Positions 26,909-37,838 of a stretch of DNA of 64,000 nt are shown one piece after another. The stretch spans positions 682,001 to 746,000 of the forward strand of contig JAIXMG010000006.1 of assembly GCA_025201345.1 (NCBI GenBank), given 5' to 3'. Within the stretch, counting starts at the first letter, position 1. Each line of letters begins with the position of its first letter. A program made the translations under genes and the position numbers. The stretch comes from Thamnidium elegans (Eukaryota; Mucoromycota; Mucoromycetes; Mucorales; Mucoraceae). Under the pieces are notes generated by a model. It saw nothing but the letters and a program-made list of their open reading frames with translations, was not told the origin of the DNA and searched no databases.

Positions 26909-29392
26909 ATGCCTTCTGCTGCTCTATCAAGTGCAGAAGACAAGAATAAGGTCAGAAGAGCCTTACCTACTGCTGTAAGTCCTTCTAGTTAAAAAAACTA
27001 AACTGCAATCGCTCTAATTTTTTATACTTGTTTCTTCTCATCTAGAAAATTTATGCGGCAACAGTTGCGCGATTATATGTAGCTTATCCTAACCCTAACA
27101 AATGGGCTTATTCAAATATATGGGGTGCAGTTACATTCTTAAAAGATAAGAAGAAGCATTCCTATTACATTCGGATTGTAGACTTGATTGTAAGTGTATA
27201 TATATATATATTTTTGTGTAGTATAATAAACCAACATATTTTTATTAGCACCATAAAGGTATTATTTGGGAACAAGAATTATACGATGGATTCGAGTTTA
27301 CAAAGCATACTCCCTTTTTTTATTCGTTTTCAACTGACGTAAGATATACAGTTTTTTTTTATTACACAAGGAATAACTGCTGATATCTATTTTTAACAAA
27401 ACAAAAAAATGCATGTATAGGAATACATGGCTGGTTTATCCTTTTGCGACTTGGATGATGCTAATGTATTTTATACAAAGTTAACGACAAGAGAAATAAC
27501 AACAACAAAGAAAAAGGCTACCTCTAGTAGTAGCAAAAAAAAGAAAGGTAATTTTTTAAAATGATGCAACATTAAATATTACGCTATTGAGCTAATGTTC
27601 ACGCGGTATCACACAGAAACTACCAGCGGTAAAAAACCAAAAGGAAAATTAGATAAATCCCAGATTGGTTTACCTTCAGAATTTAGGTAGATTATTTTTT
27701 TTCTTTCGTATATACCAGTGTTATTCACATATTATATATAGACATTTAGGTCATATTGGTTATACACCAGATAAAGGCTTTAGTGTTCAAAATACAGGTC
27801 CTGAATGGAATGGTTTATTCGATCAATTAAAAGATCTCGGTATTTCACCAGAGGAACTTCACGATAATGAGGACTTTATTAAGGAATTTGTAAACGATAG
27901 AGGCGGCCCCCCTGCACCTCCTCCTCGTCCAGTAGGTTCACCTAAAGTACGTGCTCCACCTCCACCACCACCTTCGAGACGTCAAGCACCACCACCTCCT
28001 CCTGTAGGCGGTCGTCGTCCACCTCCACCTCCACCGCCTTCAAGACGCCAAGCACCACCACCACCGCCACCTAATCGTTCGGCCGCTCCACCTCCACCTG
28101 TAAGACAACAACCATCTACTAATTATTACGAACAAGAAGAAGAAGAAGAATATCCCGTTGTTAGCTCACCTCCTATATCGCATCATATATCTCCACCAGG
28201 AAGCGGTATTCCTCCACCTCCACCCATGAGATTTGGACAGCATGAATCACCTAGTAGATCAATCCCAGTCCCACCCATTCCTAGTCAATCTAATAACCCG
28301 TATAAAATGACTCCACCTGAGCCATCTACCCCACCTCCACCTCCATTACCTCCAACGGGAGCAAGACAAGTGTCTACTTCGCCTGCTCCTCCTGCTCCGC
28401 CTAGACAAGTAGTACCACCTCCACCACCACAAGCGCCTCCATTACCTCCCATGGGCGCTCGAAAAGCTTCAGCTCCACCCGCACCTCCATTACCTCCTAT
28501 GGGTGTTAGACAAGCTTCAATTCCACCTCCTCCTCCACCTCCACCTCAACCATCCATGGCTGCTAGACAAGATGAAATTCCCCCACCTCCACCTCCACCT
28601 CCTGCACCGCCGTTACCACCTATGGGAGCTAGACAAACCACCGCTCCTCAACAGCGTCATTACGAGGAAGAAGAGATGTCACAGTACACAAATGAAGAAG
28701 AGGACGACTTTTTTGATGCTCCGGAAGCACCTGCACCTCCACCACTTCCTCGTATGGCTCCTGCAGCTCCTCCATTGCCTCCTATGCCTTCAACAAACAA
28801 TCGACCTGTGCCTCCTCCACCTCCTCCGCTTCCCAATAGAGATAGAAGAGGGCCTCCTCCTCCACCTATGGGTCAAAGGCCTTCTGCTAGACCTCCCGCA
28901 GGTGTTCCGCCTCCACCTCCACCTGTTAATAATGGAACTCGGTCTATGGATGCTGGCGCACCACCTCCACCTCCACCTCCGCCACCGCCACCACCATCTC
29001 AACCTCCAGTCAGCGGTAGTGCTCCCCCACCGCCTCCTCCTCCACCACCACCACCTTCCTCAGGTGGAGCTCCCCCACCTCCCCCACCAGCACCACCTGC
29101 TATAAGTGGAGCACCAGCTCCGTCATTACCGGTACCTGGAGAACCACGTAACGCTTTACTAGACGCAATTCGAGGTGCAGGCGGTATACATTCACTCCGT
29201 AGCACACCAGTCGAAGCACGTAAAGACCGTAGTACACCACTACCCTCTGCTTCGCCTGCGAGCGGTAGCAGTGCCACACCTGGCGGAGGAGATTTAGCTA
29301 CTAGTTTATTAGCAGCATTGAATGACCGTAAAAAGGCCATTCAATCAGATAATGATTCTGATAGTGATGATGGCAGTGAATGGGATGATTAA
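26909..29392 (+). CDS. WASP/Las17-family activator of Arp2/3
   Basis: Six exons, 26909..26974, 27046..27189, 27249..27338, 27421..27547, 27617..27686, 27742..29392, give 715 residues. The full WASP order is present: WH1/EVH1 (about 15-125), basic Lys stretch, CRIB motif IGLPSEFRHLGHIG at 160-173 and the GBD, a very long poly-proline region (about 225-625) with SH3/profilin-type runs, WH2 motif NALLDAIRGAGGIHSL near 636, central helix LLAALNDRKKAI and acidic tail ending SEWDD. The CRIB motif, absent from budding yeast Las17, implies control by a Cdc42/Rac GTPase as in animals. Function: actin nucleation at endocytic or polarity sites. Convergent with CDC50 (62 bp between stops). Confidence 0.92.
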
Positions 29393-29454
29393 AAACTTAT
29401 TGTTGTAATAATAAAAAAATATATGTATATTTTTGTCTTTATTTTTGTCTTTTT

Positions 29455-30964
29455 TTAATTATCGTGAAGTAATTTTTTGCCTCGTTTGTTTACTGGAAGA
29501 CCTCCGCCTGGCTGGTTCCATGAAAGGTAAGATTGGTCGCCAAGTTTTCTATTTTTTAAAGCGTGTGTAAGCGAAAAAAAAAAAAAGTTTATACACGTAT
29601 TTTTTTTTTTACCTTGGCTTAATACAATGACGCAGTGTAAATACAAGACCGATAAAGATGGAAATACCACCAATAGCCATATAGGCGATACCCATGTAAG
29701 GATTACGGCCGCCTAAAGGGGATGTAGTAGAAAGTACAAACCATTTTTGACCATCATAAATACCTGTATCAAAATCTGCCAAGAAACAAATTTAATATAA
29801 AAAAAAATGACTGAAAAAAAAAAGAAATATTTACTTAAATCAATTGATACTCTCCATCTTCCTACGTTTAAAGTATCTTGATCATTTCTAGCCCAAATCT
29901 TTCTAAAGTCAGGTAAAGCAGCTGTATGCATCCAAACCATCAGTCTTTCCATGGTAGGAAGATCGGGAGGAGGGTATTGCTCAGTGTATTTTCCATCAGG
30001 GTAACGTAAAACCCAATTAGGAGGTGGAACAATGTCTGAGGTTTGATAAGTAGTTGGTTTATATTTCTTTTTATCTGTTGGCCAGGCAATACCAGTTCTT
30101 TGAAATGAGTAGGTATTTGTTGAACTTATTGAACTTAGATCGGATGCGGTATCTACATAAAAAAAACCATCAATATTTAACATGTTATACAAAAAAAAAA
30201 ACTACTTTTACCATTAAACATGGAATTTGCAATTAAGCCGCAAGGGTAAACTACTTGATTATTATCCGTAATACCGATTGGACCACAGTTGGTGTTCAAG
30301 GCTTCGGCGGATACAATTTTACCATCTAATTGGGAAGCATCAAAATTCTTAATATATTGCCGATGATTCTGATAAAAGTTGGTTAACCGATAATACATGA
30401 AAATGGGTCCCGTCATAGTTTCAGGAACAGAAAATTCAAGCACGCAACGTTTAATATTTAATTGGTTTGGATTTCCCCAGGTTGGGTCTAAAAACTCGGT
30501 CGCATTTTCGTATCGAAACACTGGTGATTCTATTGAATTGATGTCAAACTCGGGCGAGAATTTAAAACTGTGTTTACTGGGATCCATATAAATGGCGGAA
30601 GGGTAATCGCCACAAGTCGAGTAATCGAGCATAATCTCATTGACCTTTACTTGATCAAAAAAAAAAAAAAAAAAAAAAAAAGTTCAATATATATTACTAC
30701 TTTAAAAAAAGGGGGGGGGGGATTTGCTTTATACCTTTCCTGTGGACCAATATAAGAGTCCACCAATAGGTAAGAAAAGTATACCGATAATAAAAAATGC
30801 AGGTAAGACAGTTTTGGGTGTCAAGACAGGTTGCCAAGCTGGTAATCTTTGTTGTCTGAATGCACCATCTATACCAAAGTTTAACTTTCAAATTGCAAAA
30901 ATATTTATTTATTTATTTTACCAACAGGTCCTCGAGATTTTTTAGTTTCGCTTGTATCCGACAT
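29455..30964 (-). CDS. CDC50/LEM3-family phospholipid flippase subunit
   Basis: Six exons, 30922..30964, 30735..30868, 30212..30644, 29835..30152, 29613..29775, 29455..29548, give 394 residues. The N-terminal [20 protein letters not shown] followed by a membrane segment is the family signature. The long luminal loop includes [28 protein letters not shown] and [11 protein letters not shown], with the conserved paired cysteines. A second membrane segment ([19 protein letters not shown]) and the tail [12 protein letters not shown] follow. CDC50 proteins are obligate beta subunits of P4-ATPases, needed for ER exit and lipid flipping. The exon 2/3 junction is least certain because a long A/T run precedes the acceptor. 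Confidence 0.9.
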
Positions 30965-31217
30965 AAAATGATATATATATAAAAAAACGTGTAAACTAGA
31001 TAAGAAGGCTTGAAAAAATAAAGAGCTATAAAAGGGGGAGACATAAATTGGGTTGGTGGTACATATCACGTGTAAGGTTTATTAAACTTTCCTCTCCTTG
31101 GCATTGTTGGTCCACTGTTATATCATCTAAAGATTTAATTGTGTATCTGTTTTTAAAGGGGGAAAGTGCGTAATGATATTTCTTTCACACATTTTTATTT
31201 ATGAATTTTCTAAATGA

Positions 31218-31469
31218 ATAGGTAATATACGTCTATGTTTTCATGAAAAAGATCTAAAAAAAGCGTCTACCATCATTAATAGTGTTCATGAACAGGAGGC
31301 AGAACTATCTAAAAGTAGATTGTATATTCAAGATTTGGACGTTTCAAATATGCTAAGGCGCGTCTGGAGACAGAACTTTAAATTTAAGCGGCGGAAAGTT
31401 TTAAAAGCTTTCGCTTTAAAATACAATCATCAGTATATTAATGATATTACCAAATTTAATGAGGATTAA
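31218..31469 (+). pseudogene. Orphan open frame of 83 codons, gene remnant or exon
   Basis: The frame is open from 31218 to a TAA at 31467-31469 and has coding character: HEKDLKKASTIINSVHEQEA, then MLRRVWRQNFKFKRRKVLK and HQYINDITKFNED. There is an AG acceptor at 31220-31221 and a CTATAAAAGG box about 190 bp upstream, but I could not join it to an upstream exon with a start codon. The first in-frame ATG is at 31350. The basic C-terminal half is reminiscent of a small ribosomal protein, but this is a guess; family not recognised. Confidence 0.35.
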
Positions 31470-31709
31470 ATTATCCAAAAAATTAGGGGAGCGGTAGTAA
31501 AAACAAGTTGTATAATAAGTAAGTAGATCATACCTCTATTTTATCGTGAATAATGAAACTGACTCTCATTTATCAATCAATTCATGTAGTCAGTCTCTTT
31601 CTTTTTTTTTTTAGTTGTGCGTGAATGTTCAAAGCATTTTGGTGCCATTTTTGTATGAACCCTCAAAAGGAATACACCAATGCTAACTTGTTTGAAAAGA
31701 TAAGATTAT

Positions 31710-32291
31710 TCTGGTTTATTTAAGCACCAAGCTTATACAGAAACCGACAATTCTGTTTTGTATATATTAACTCAAGATTAGTAAAACAAGCCTTATAATC
31801 GAATTGCTAGCGGTAAGTTACTAGCCGGATCCATACTTATTGAGGTAAACAGATTCTCCTCATAAACTGTATAGTTATAGTTATATAGCCGTAAACCAAT
31901 AGTTGATTCTCATTATGAAAGGTTTGGCTCGAGGTTTATGATAAGCAGTTCTCCATCTCTGAATAATAAATATCAAACCATCAATATAATCTCTAAAGTG
32001 GAAGACAAGTCAAAGAAATTCATTATAGGTACTTTAGTTTTTAATGGACTTGTCACGTCAAGTATTCGCTTAGATGAAACCTAAACACCCGAAGTTGGTG
32101 CCTCAACATTTCAATTTACCCCTTCAAAAGATACCAAAGTATATATATCTTCGGATAGTACCAAAAAGGGCAATAATACAATCACGAAGAAGCTTGAAAT
32201 TAGGAATACACACGATATTGATTCACAACTTTGTCAAGTCAGATCTAGCTTAACCAGTCCTAAGAAATTTTCATTAAGAAATACAATGTAA
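31710..32291 (+). pseudogene. Decayed gene with six in-frame stops
   Basis: One frame reads as protein-like sequence through to a TAA at 32289: HQAYTETDNSVLYILTQD, PYNRIASGKLLAGSILIEVN, KPIVDSHYERFGSRFMIS, NNKYQTINIISKVEDKSK, GTLVFNGLVTSSIRLDET, EVGASTFQFTPSKDTKVYIS. It is interrupted by stops at 31779, 31782, 31863, 31872, 31878 and 32082 without a frame change. Long coherent stretches between stops point to a recently inactivated gene. The family is not recognised. Confidence 0.5.
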
Positions 32292-33437
32292 ACCTATTTA
32301 AAAAAAAAATATTATATACAAATATACGTACAAACGTTCTCGAAACGATTGGTTTCCAAAACAGGGGAACAAAAGTTCCTATGCAAAATACCCTTTTTGT
32401 TTTTGTTTAGTAGAGATAAAATATAGTTTATGCAAAATAAGTAAAACATGTGAGCCCCTTTTTTTTTGTCATGATCAGGTTATAACGGTGGGGGAGGGGT
32501 TTTCTTTAGTAGCAGATGATACAGGGCGATTGTTTCTTGAGGCAAAGTTCACCAAGCCTTTTAGCTCGTATTAAAATACTTGTGTTCTCTCTGTTTTTAA
32601 ATAGAGATGGGAAGTATATATGTGTATGTATGGAAAGAATACATTACATAGTTTCAAAGATACCTAGTGCGTACTATTCCATTCCGTTAGCTTCGTACAC
32701 CCTTTATATATACTGTGCTCGACCTTTCCCGTTTACGGTATCATACAATAATCTCTTCTCACGATTATGAGGTCATGTCGGAAAACCCTACTCGCCTTAA
32801 ATCTACAGTGATGAAATTAAAAGTAGAAAGATATTTTTATTATTCTGAGATGTCTTTTTTTTACAGTCTATTAAAAACTGCACCAATTATTGCGTGAGAA
32901 GTAAAGTTTTGGTACAGTGAGGTTATGACATTAACCCAGAAGCCACGTGCCGTGAGTCAACCGTCAGTACGACAGATATCAAAATTTTGAAGATTTACCT
33001 GCGTACTACTTTTTAAGTATTCCTCTTGTCCGTTCGATAATGAATAGTCCCATTTTTGTCCGTACCTAAAGAATTTTAGTTTTTTGATCAGCGAAATTAT
33101 GACTAACATACCTTTCTCTTGTTTCAAAGTGAATTTTTATAAATTCGAAGGATATTCGTTCAGTAAAAAAAAAAAAAAAAAAAAAAAAAGAGAGAGAGAG
33201 AAAAGGATACAGGAATGAATATACTTATTCACTGATCAAACCCAATAGTCAACTCACTTTTCCTAATTGATGAGGGGAAAATAAACTACAATTCTCGTTG
33301 TTATGTGTCATAGCACGTGATCGTGGCAAAAATGCAAGTCCAAAAAAAAAAATTTCGTTTAAATACCCTGTCCTACAAGAATACTATATTTTTTTTTTCA
33401 TATCATTTTCTTGAATTAAAATAATAATAATAAAAAA
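32292..33437. other. Intergenic region upstream of phenylalanine hydroxylase
   Basis: About 1.1 kb of AT-rich DNA with an A-run followed by (AG)n at 33164-33200. Two short ORFs (84 and 60 codons near 32516-32897) look non-coding. The last ~100 bp before 33438 is T- and A-rich, as at other starts here. Confidence 0.5.
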
Positions 33438-34986
33438 ATGTCTCCTGCTAACACTAACCAAGCTTTGAAAACTACCTTGTGTTTCTCCATCGATGATAAG
33501 ATTGGTGGACTCGAAAGTTGTTTAGCTGCCATTAAGGGTATGGATATCTCTCTTACCCGTATTGAATCGTACGTAATTTAACAGCTTCTGCTTGATAAAA
33601 GAGTGTAAAAGGAACTAATGGTATTTTATATATAGTCGCCCTAGTCTTGCTAAGGAATGGGATTACGATTTCTTTGTTGATTTTGAAGCTAACGATGCTG
33701 TTCAAGTTACCAGAGTTGTTGAAGGTCTTCGTAAGCATACTAAGGATGTGCGTGTCATTGGTTCTGATTCAATGGGTGGTAAAGTCCTTTAAGTCCTATC
33801 AAACCAAAAAACAAACAAATAACCGTGAGATTTTTTTTAAAAAAATTTAGATAACGTCCCATGGTTCCCACGCAAGTTGACAGATTTGGATACTTTTGCA
33901 GCAAAGGTCATGGAAATGGGTGAAGAACTCAGTAAGTATTTTTTATTTTTCCCACGACACATAAATACCCGTCAAAAATATACTTATATGTGTTTATAGG
34001 TTCCGATCATCCTGGTGCTAATGATCCTGTTTACCGTGCTAGACGTGCTGAGATTACTCGTATTGCCAAGTCTCATCGTTCCGGTGAACCTGTTCCTGAA
34101 ATCGAGTACACTGATGAGGAGAACGAGACTTGGGGTAAGGTCTACCGTGGCTTGACTGCCATGTACCCTACCCATGCCTGTCGCGAACACTTGTACGTCT
34201 TACCTTTGCTTGAACAAAACTGTGGTTACAATGATAAGAAAATTCCTCAAATTGAACAAATTTCCCGCTTCTTGAAAGATTGTACTGGTTTCACTATTCG
34301 TCCTGTTATGGGTCTCTTGTCCAGTCGTGATTTCTTAAACTCTTTTGCCTTCCGTATCTTTTATTCCACTCAATATATTCGTCATTCTTCTAAGCCTTTC
34401 TATACCCCTGAGCCCGATGTTTGTCATGAGTTGTTAGGTCATGTTCCTTTGGTAAAAGTTTTATTTTATTATTAATAAGAAAACAAATATTAATCCTTCT
34501 TCTTAGTTTGCCGATCCCGATTTTGCTGATTTCTCACAAGAAATTGGTTTAGCATCTTTAGGTGCTTCAGATGAAGATATTTCAAGATTAGCTACCATAT
34601 TTTGGTTCACAGTGGAGTTTGGTCTTTGCAGACAAGATGGTGACGTGAAGGCGTTTGGTGCAGGTTTACTGAGTTCGTTTGGCGAGCTTGAATATGCATT
34701 ATCAGATAAACCCGAGTTAAGACCATTTGAACCACTAAAGACAGCTGTTCAAAAGTACCCCATCACAGAGTTCCAACCCGTGTACTTTGTTGCTGAGTCG
34801 TTTAAGGATGCACAAGAAAAGGTCCGTGACTTTGCTGCAAATATGAACCGTCCTTTCTCCGTACGCTATAATGCTCTTACACAGTCCGTTGAAGTCTTGG
34901 ATAGCAAGGATAAGGTCCTTCGATTTGCCAAGAGTATTCGTGATGATATGAAGACATTAACAACTGTCTTGGAAACTCTTTCATAA
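33438..34986 (+). CDS. Phenylalanine 4-hydroxylase (tetrahydropterin-dependent)
   Basis: Five exons, 33438..33568, 33636..33778, 33851..33931, 34000..34451, 34507..34986, give 428 residues. An ACT-type regulatory domain covers about 10-85 (LTRIESRPSL). The catalytic domain is nearly collinear with animal enzymes: [10 protein letters not shown] gives iron ligands His261 and His266, and TVEFGLC gives Glu306, exactly the spacing of the human triad. [11 protein letters not shown] and the C-terminal helix ([11 protein letters not shown], tetramerisation-like) are present. Reaction: L-Phe + O2 + tetrahydropterin to L-Tyr in the cytosol. Fungi outside early-diverging lineages generally lack this enzyme, so the gene supports the proposed placement. 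Convergent with the ADAM gene (164 bp between stops). Confidence 0.95.
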
Positions 34987-35150
34987 AATAATAATAAAAA
35001 AAAAGAAAACTCATAAAAAGAGGGATGCAAAGATGCCCTTTTTTTTTTTTGTAATTTTTTTTTTTTTAATAATTTGCATAAATACAATAGAAACTTTTTT
35101 ATTTTACAAATGTGTGATACAAAATGTGTGTGTGTGTGTGTTTTGGTATT

Positions 35151-37838
35151 TTACGATTTGTATTTATCCATGATATCATTGTTTATATTAACAGTACGTG
35201 AACTAGACGATGTTGTACCGACCGGCGACGTTGCTATAAACGTATTGGCCGACGGAGAAGTAACCATAGTGATACTTGAATCGGGCTTAGGTAGTTTTCC
35301 ATCTTGCGTCTCCACCTTTTCATTAATCGCATTTTGCTTGCCCTCCTTTTGTTTCCTATCTCTGCATCCTGTACGGCCACAACATCCAAACCAAGCCACG
35401 GCTGCGACGCTTGCGCACAGGAAAAGAAAGGCAACGATGCACACAGGGATCATAATATGCTGATGCTCGCGCATCCAGCGCATACTGGCAGTCGCGCCAC
35501 CGTTCCTGCAGACGCCGGATAAGCAGCTGCCGCCTGTTCCACACGGCGTGCCGTCGATAAAATTACCGCTAAATAATAAACATTTACCATCGGGCTTATT
35601 GCACAGCATTTTGCATTCTTCGTTGTTGGCTCTGCAGGATTCTGTGATATTCATCACAAAGCCGCGCGACAGACATTGCGTGTCCCGTGAAGTACATTGG
35701 CCGGACGCACATCGCTTACCGTCTTCACAGACGTTTCCGTCGGGCAGGTACAGGTCGTCGGGGCAAGATGATGACTGGCCCGTACAGTGTTCGGAAATAT
35801 CACACGGTGTGGCTGCAGGCCGGCACATGTGTGTGTTTGATCTGATTTGACATTGATAACAACACGCACCATTAAAATCTCTATAAATAGAAAAAAACAT
35901 ATGTTAATTTAATAATAAAAAAAGAAAAGAGGGGGCTCAACTTACTCGCATACAGCATGTTCCTTTAGTTTACACGTTTGAGCATCACAACAATCAGAAT
36001 CTATACCGCCAGTATCACACTCTTCTCCAGCCTCCATAATACCGTTGCCACATACATTGAGCTCATAGATAGGCCTGGCATGATCTAACGGGTCTGATAA
36101 ACAGTGCCCCGTCTCTGGAAACGCAGAACAAATGGTATTTATAGAACACGGACTGAAATGCTCTGCAGAGACGTTACTAATTGGACTCATCAGGTATCCC
36201 TCACTAGGACAGCTTGCGTCATTGAAGGGACAGCATTGGCAAGCGTCTCCTTCGCATGGACACGAGTCGGAAGTACAGTCATGGATTGCACCAAAACCAT
36301 GACCGATTTCATGCGCAACAACTTTCCATTCATCGCGCGCTTAAAAAAAAAAAAGAAAAAAAATTAGCATACAGTTGTGTAATTTCAGCTCACCCCTCAA
36401 TACTTACTAATTGCAGATACACCTGCACCGGATACATACTGCACTTTACCATCTTTTGATTTTTGTGTATTTGCATTGGTATTACATAATTGTTTTAACC
36501 AGGCTAAACCTACTTCAACACCAGTACTATATAAATGATTAATTACAAAAAAAAGGAGAAAAGGAGGGGAGGGTATACTTTACGGGCAGTTTGTCATCAA
36601 GTGCCATAAGCCAGCACCATCATTTTTCATACCGGATCTCCATAAACTGAAATCACTAAGACGATCACCCAATGAATAATTGGCATCACAAGCACGGTTC
36701 CAGGCTCTGGCAGGATTGATGTTGGTAGGGCAGGTCGGATCCATGATGGTGATATTAATCAGACCCAAGGCAACATTAAAAGTCTCTTCGAATACTGCAG
36801 AGGCCATATTAAAATCATTAATGATTTGAACTCTCGCTGCGTCTCTTGATTTATAGTATTGAACATATGTACAGTCTGCAGCTGTATTATATAAAATAGG
36901 TTAAATATAAATATATTTTATTGTTTTTTTTTGTATATTACCTGCTCCCATATAATTTACTGTGACAATAAAAAATAAAAAAAATTAATTTTTTTAAAAA
37001 CAATAAAAAAAAAAGGGGGATAAACTTACTTTTTTTGGTGATGGGACAGCCTTGTTCAAACCGCTTACTCAATAAGCCTCCTGTTAATTCTTCTACTCTA
37101 GGTATCATCATGTTGTCAAACCCACATTGATGTGAACTCGTTTCTCGTTTTGTTAGTGAGGTATCCGAGTCTCTATACATGAGCATGGCCGTGTCGGTTG
37201 CTAATGGGTCGTTGGATCTTTTCACTAGGTTGTATTGATGTGTAGCTTTGATATGATATAAATCATTTCCATATCGAAAGCCTCCTTCTATTACTGGTTT
37301 ATTGTCTCTGAAAAAAAAAACCGGTGTTTAGAATTTTCTATAAAAAAAAAGGTACTTAAAACTTACAGGTATCGAATAATAACTCTTGCCCATCCTCCTA
37401 ATTGAACTTGTCCTTTATAGGCGCCTATAAAATCAGGCGTATGGCGATGTTTCTCAGCGGCTGGATGAAATAGATCGATATTGGGTTCTAAATTCAGGTG
37501 AAATGTGGTATTGTATGCTTGCAAGGTTATTAACAGATGATCGTCATACTCCATTTTTTTAGGTAGTACAACCGAAGGAGACTGTCCTCTTTTTTCGTAA
37601 AAGTGTCTAGATCTCGGTACGATTTCGTATTTTAGGGTTGAGAGCGGTTCAATTGAATAAAGTTGTTGATCGAAAGCTAAACATACATAAAAAAAAAGGG
37701 TGTTGTTTTAGTTCATGTTGAATTCCATGTCAATGAAGAGTTTTTTTTTTTTTTTTTTTTTGCCATTTCGTTACCTAAGCAACATATTGGTAACACAATA
37801 AGCAGACAGTAAATATAAGTTCGTAACCATGGATACAT
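35151..37838 (-). CDS. ADAM-family membrane metalloprotease with disintegrin domain
   Basis: Eight exons, 37775..37838, 37367..37676, 37030..37307, 36942..36959, 36584..36881, 36408..36526, 35946..36339, 35151..35880, give 736 residues. The first ATG gives a good signal peptide (MYPWLRTYIYCLLIVLPICC), which fixes the start frame. A propeptide is followed by a reprolysin domain with HEIGHGFGAIHD at 372-383 (three zinc His and catalytic Glu) and a Met-turn LMSP. The Cys-rich disintegrin region (CGNGIMEAGEECDTG to CDISEHCTGQSSSCP), an EGF/Cys-rich part, a membrane segment (IPVCIVAFLFLCASVAAVAW) and a short cytosolic tail follow. Predicted role: shedding or processing of surface proteins. One exon is only 18 nt. 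The last exon is visibly GC-richer than its surroundings. Confidence 0.9.

Noticed and set aside
28503..29340. Long overlapping ORFs on both strands inside the WASP exon
   Set aside because: They are shadow frames of the proline-rich CCx-repeat coding sequence (His/Leu-rich or Gly/Arg/Trp-rich); the WASP frame explains the region fully.
35304..35850. Plus-strand and second minus-strand ORFs over the last ADAM exon
   Set aside because: They arise from the GC-richer exon. The ADAM frame carries conserved cysteines and a membrane segment, and the others carry no domain.
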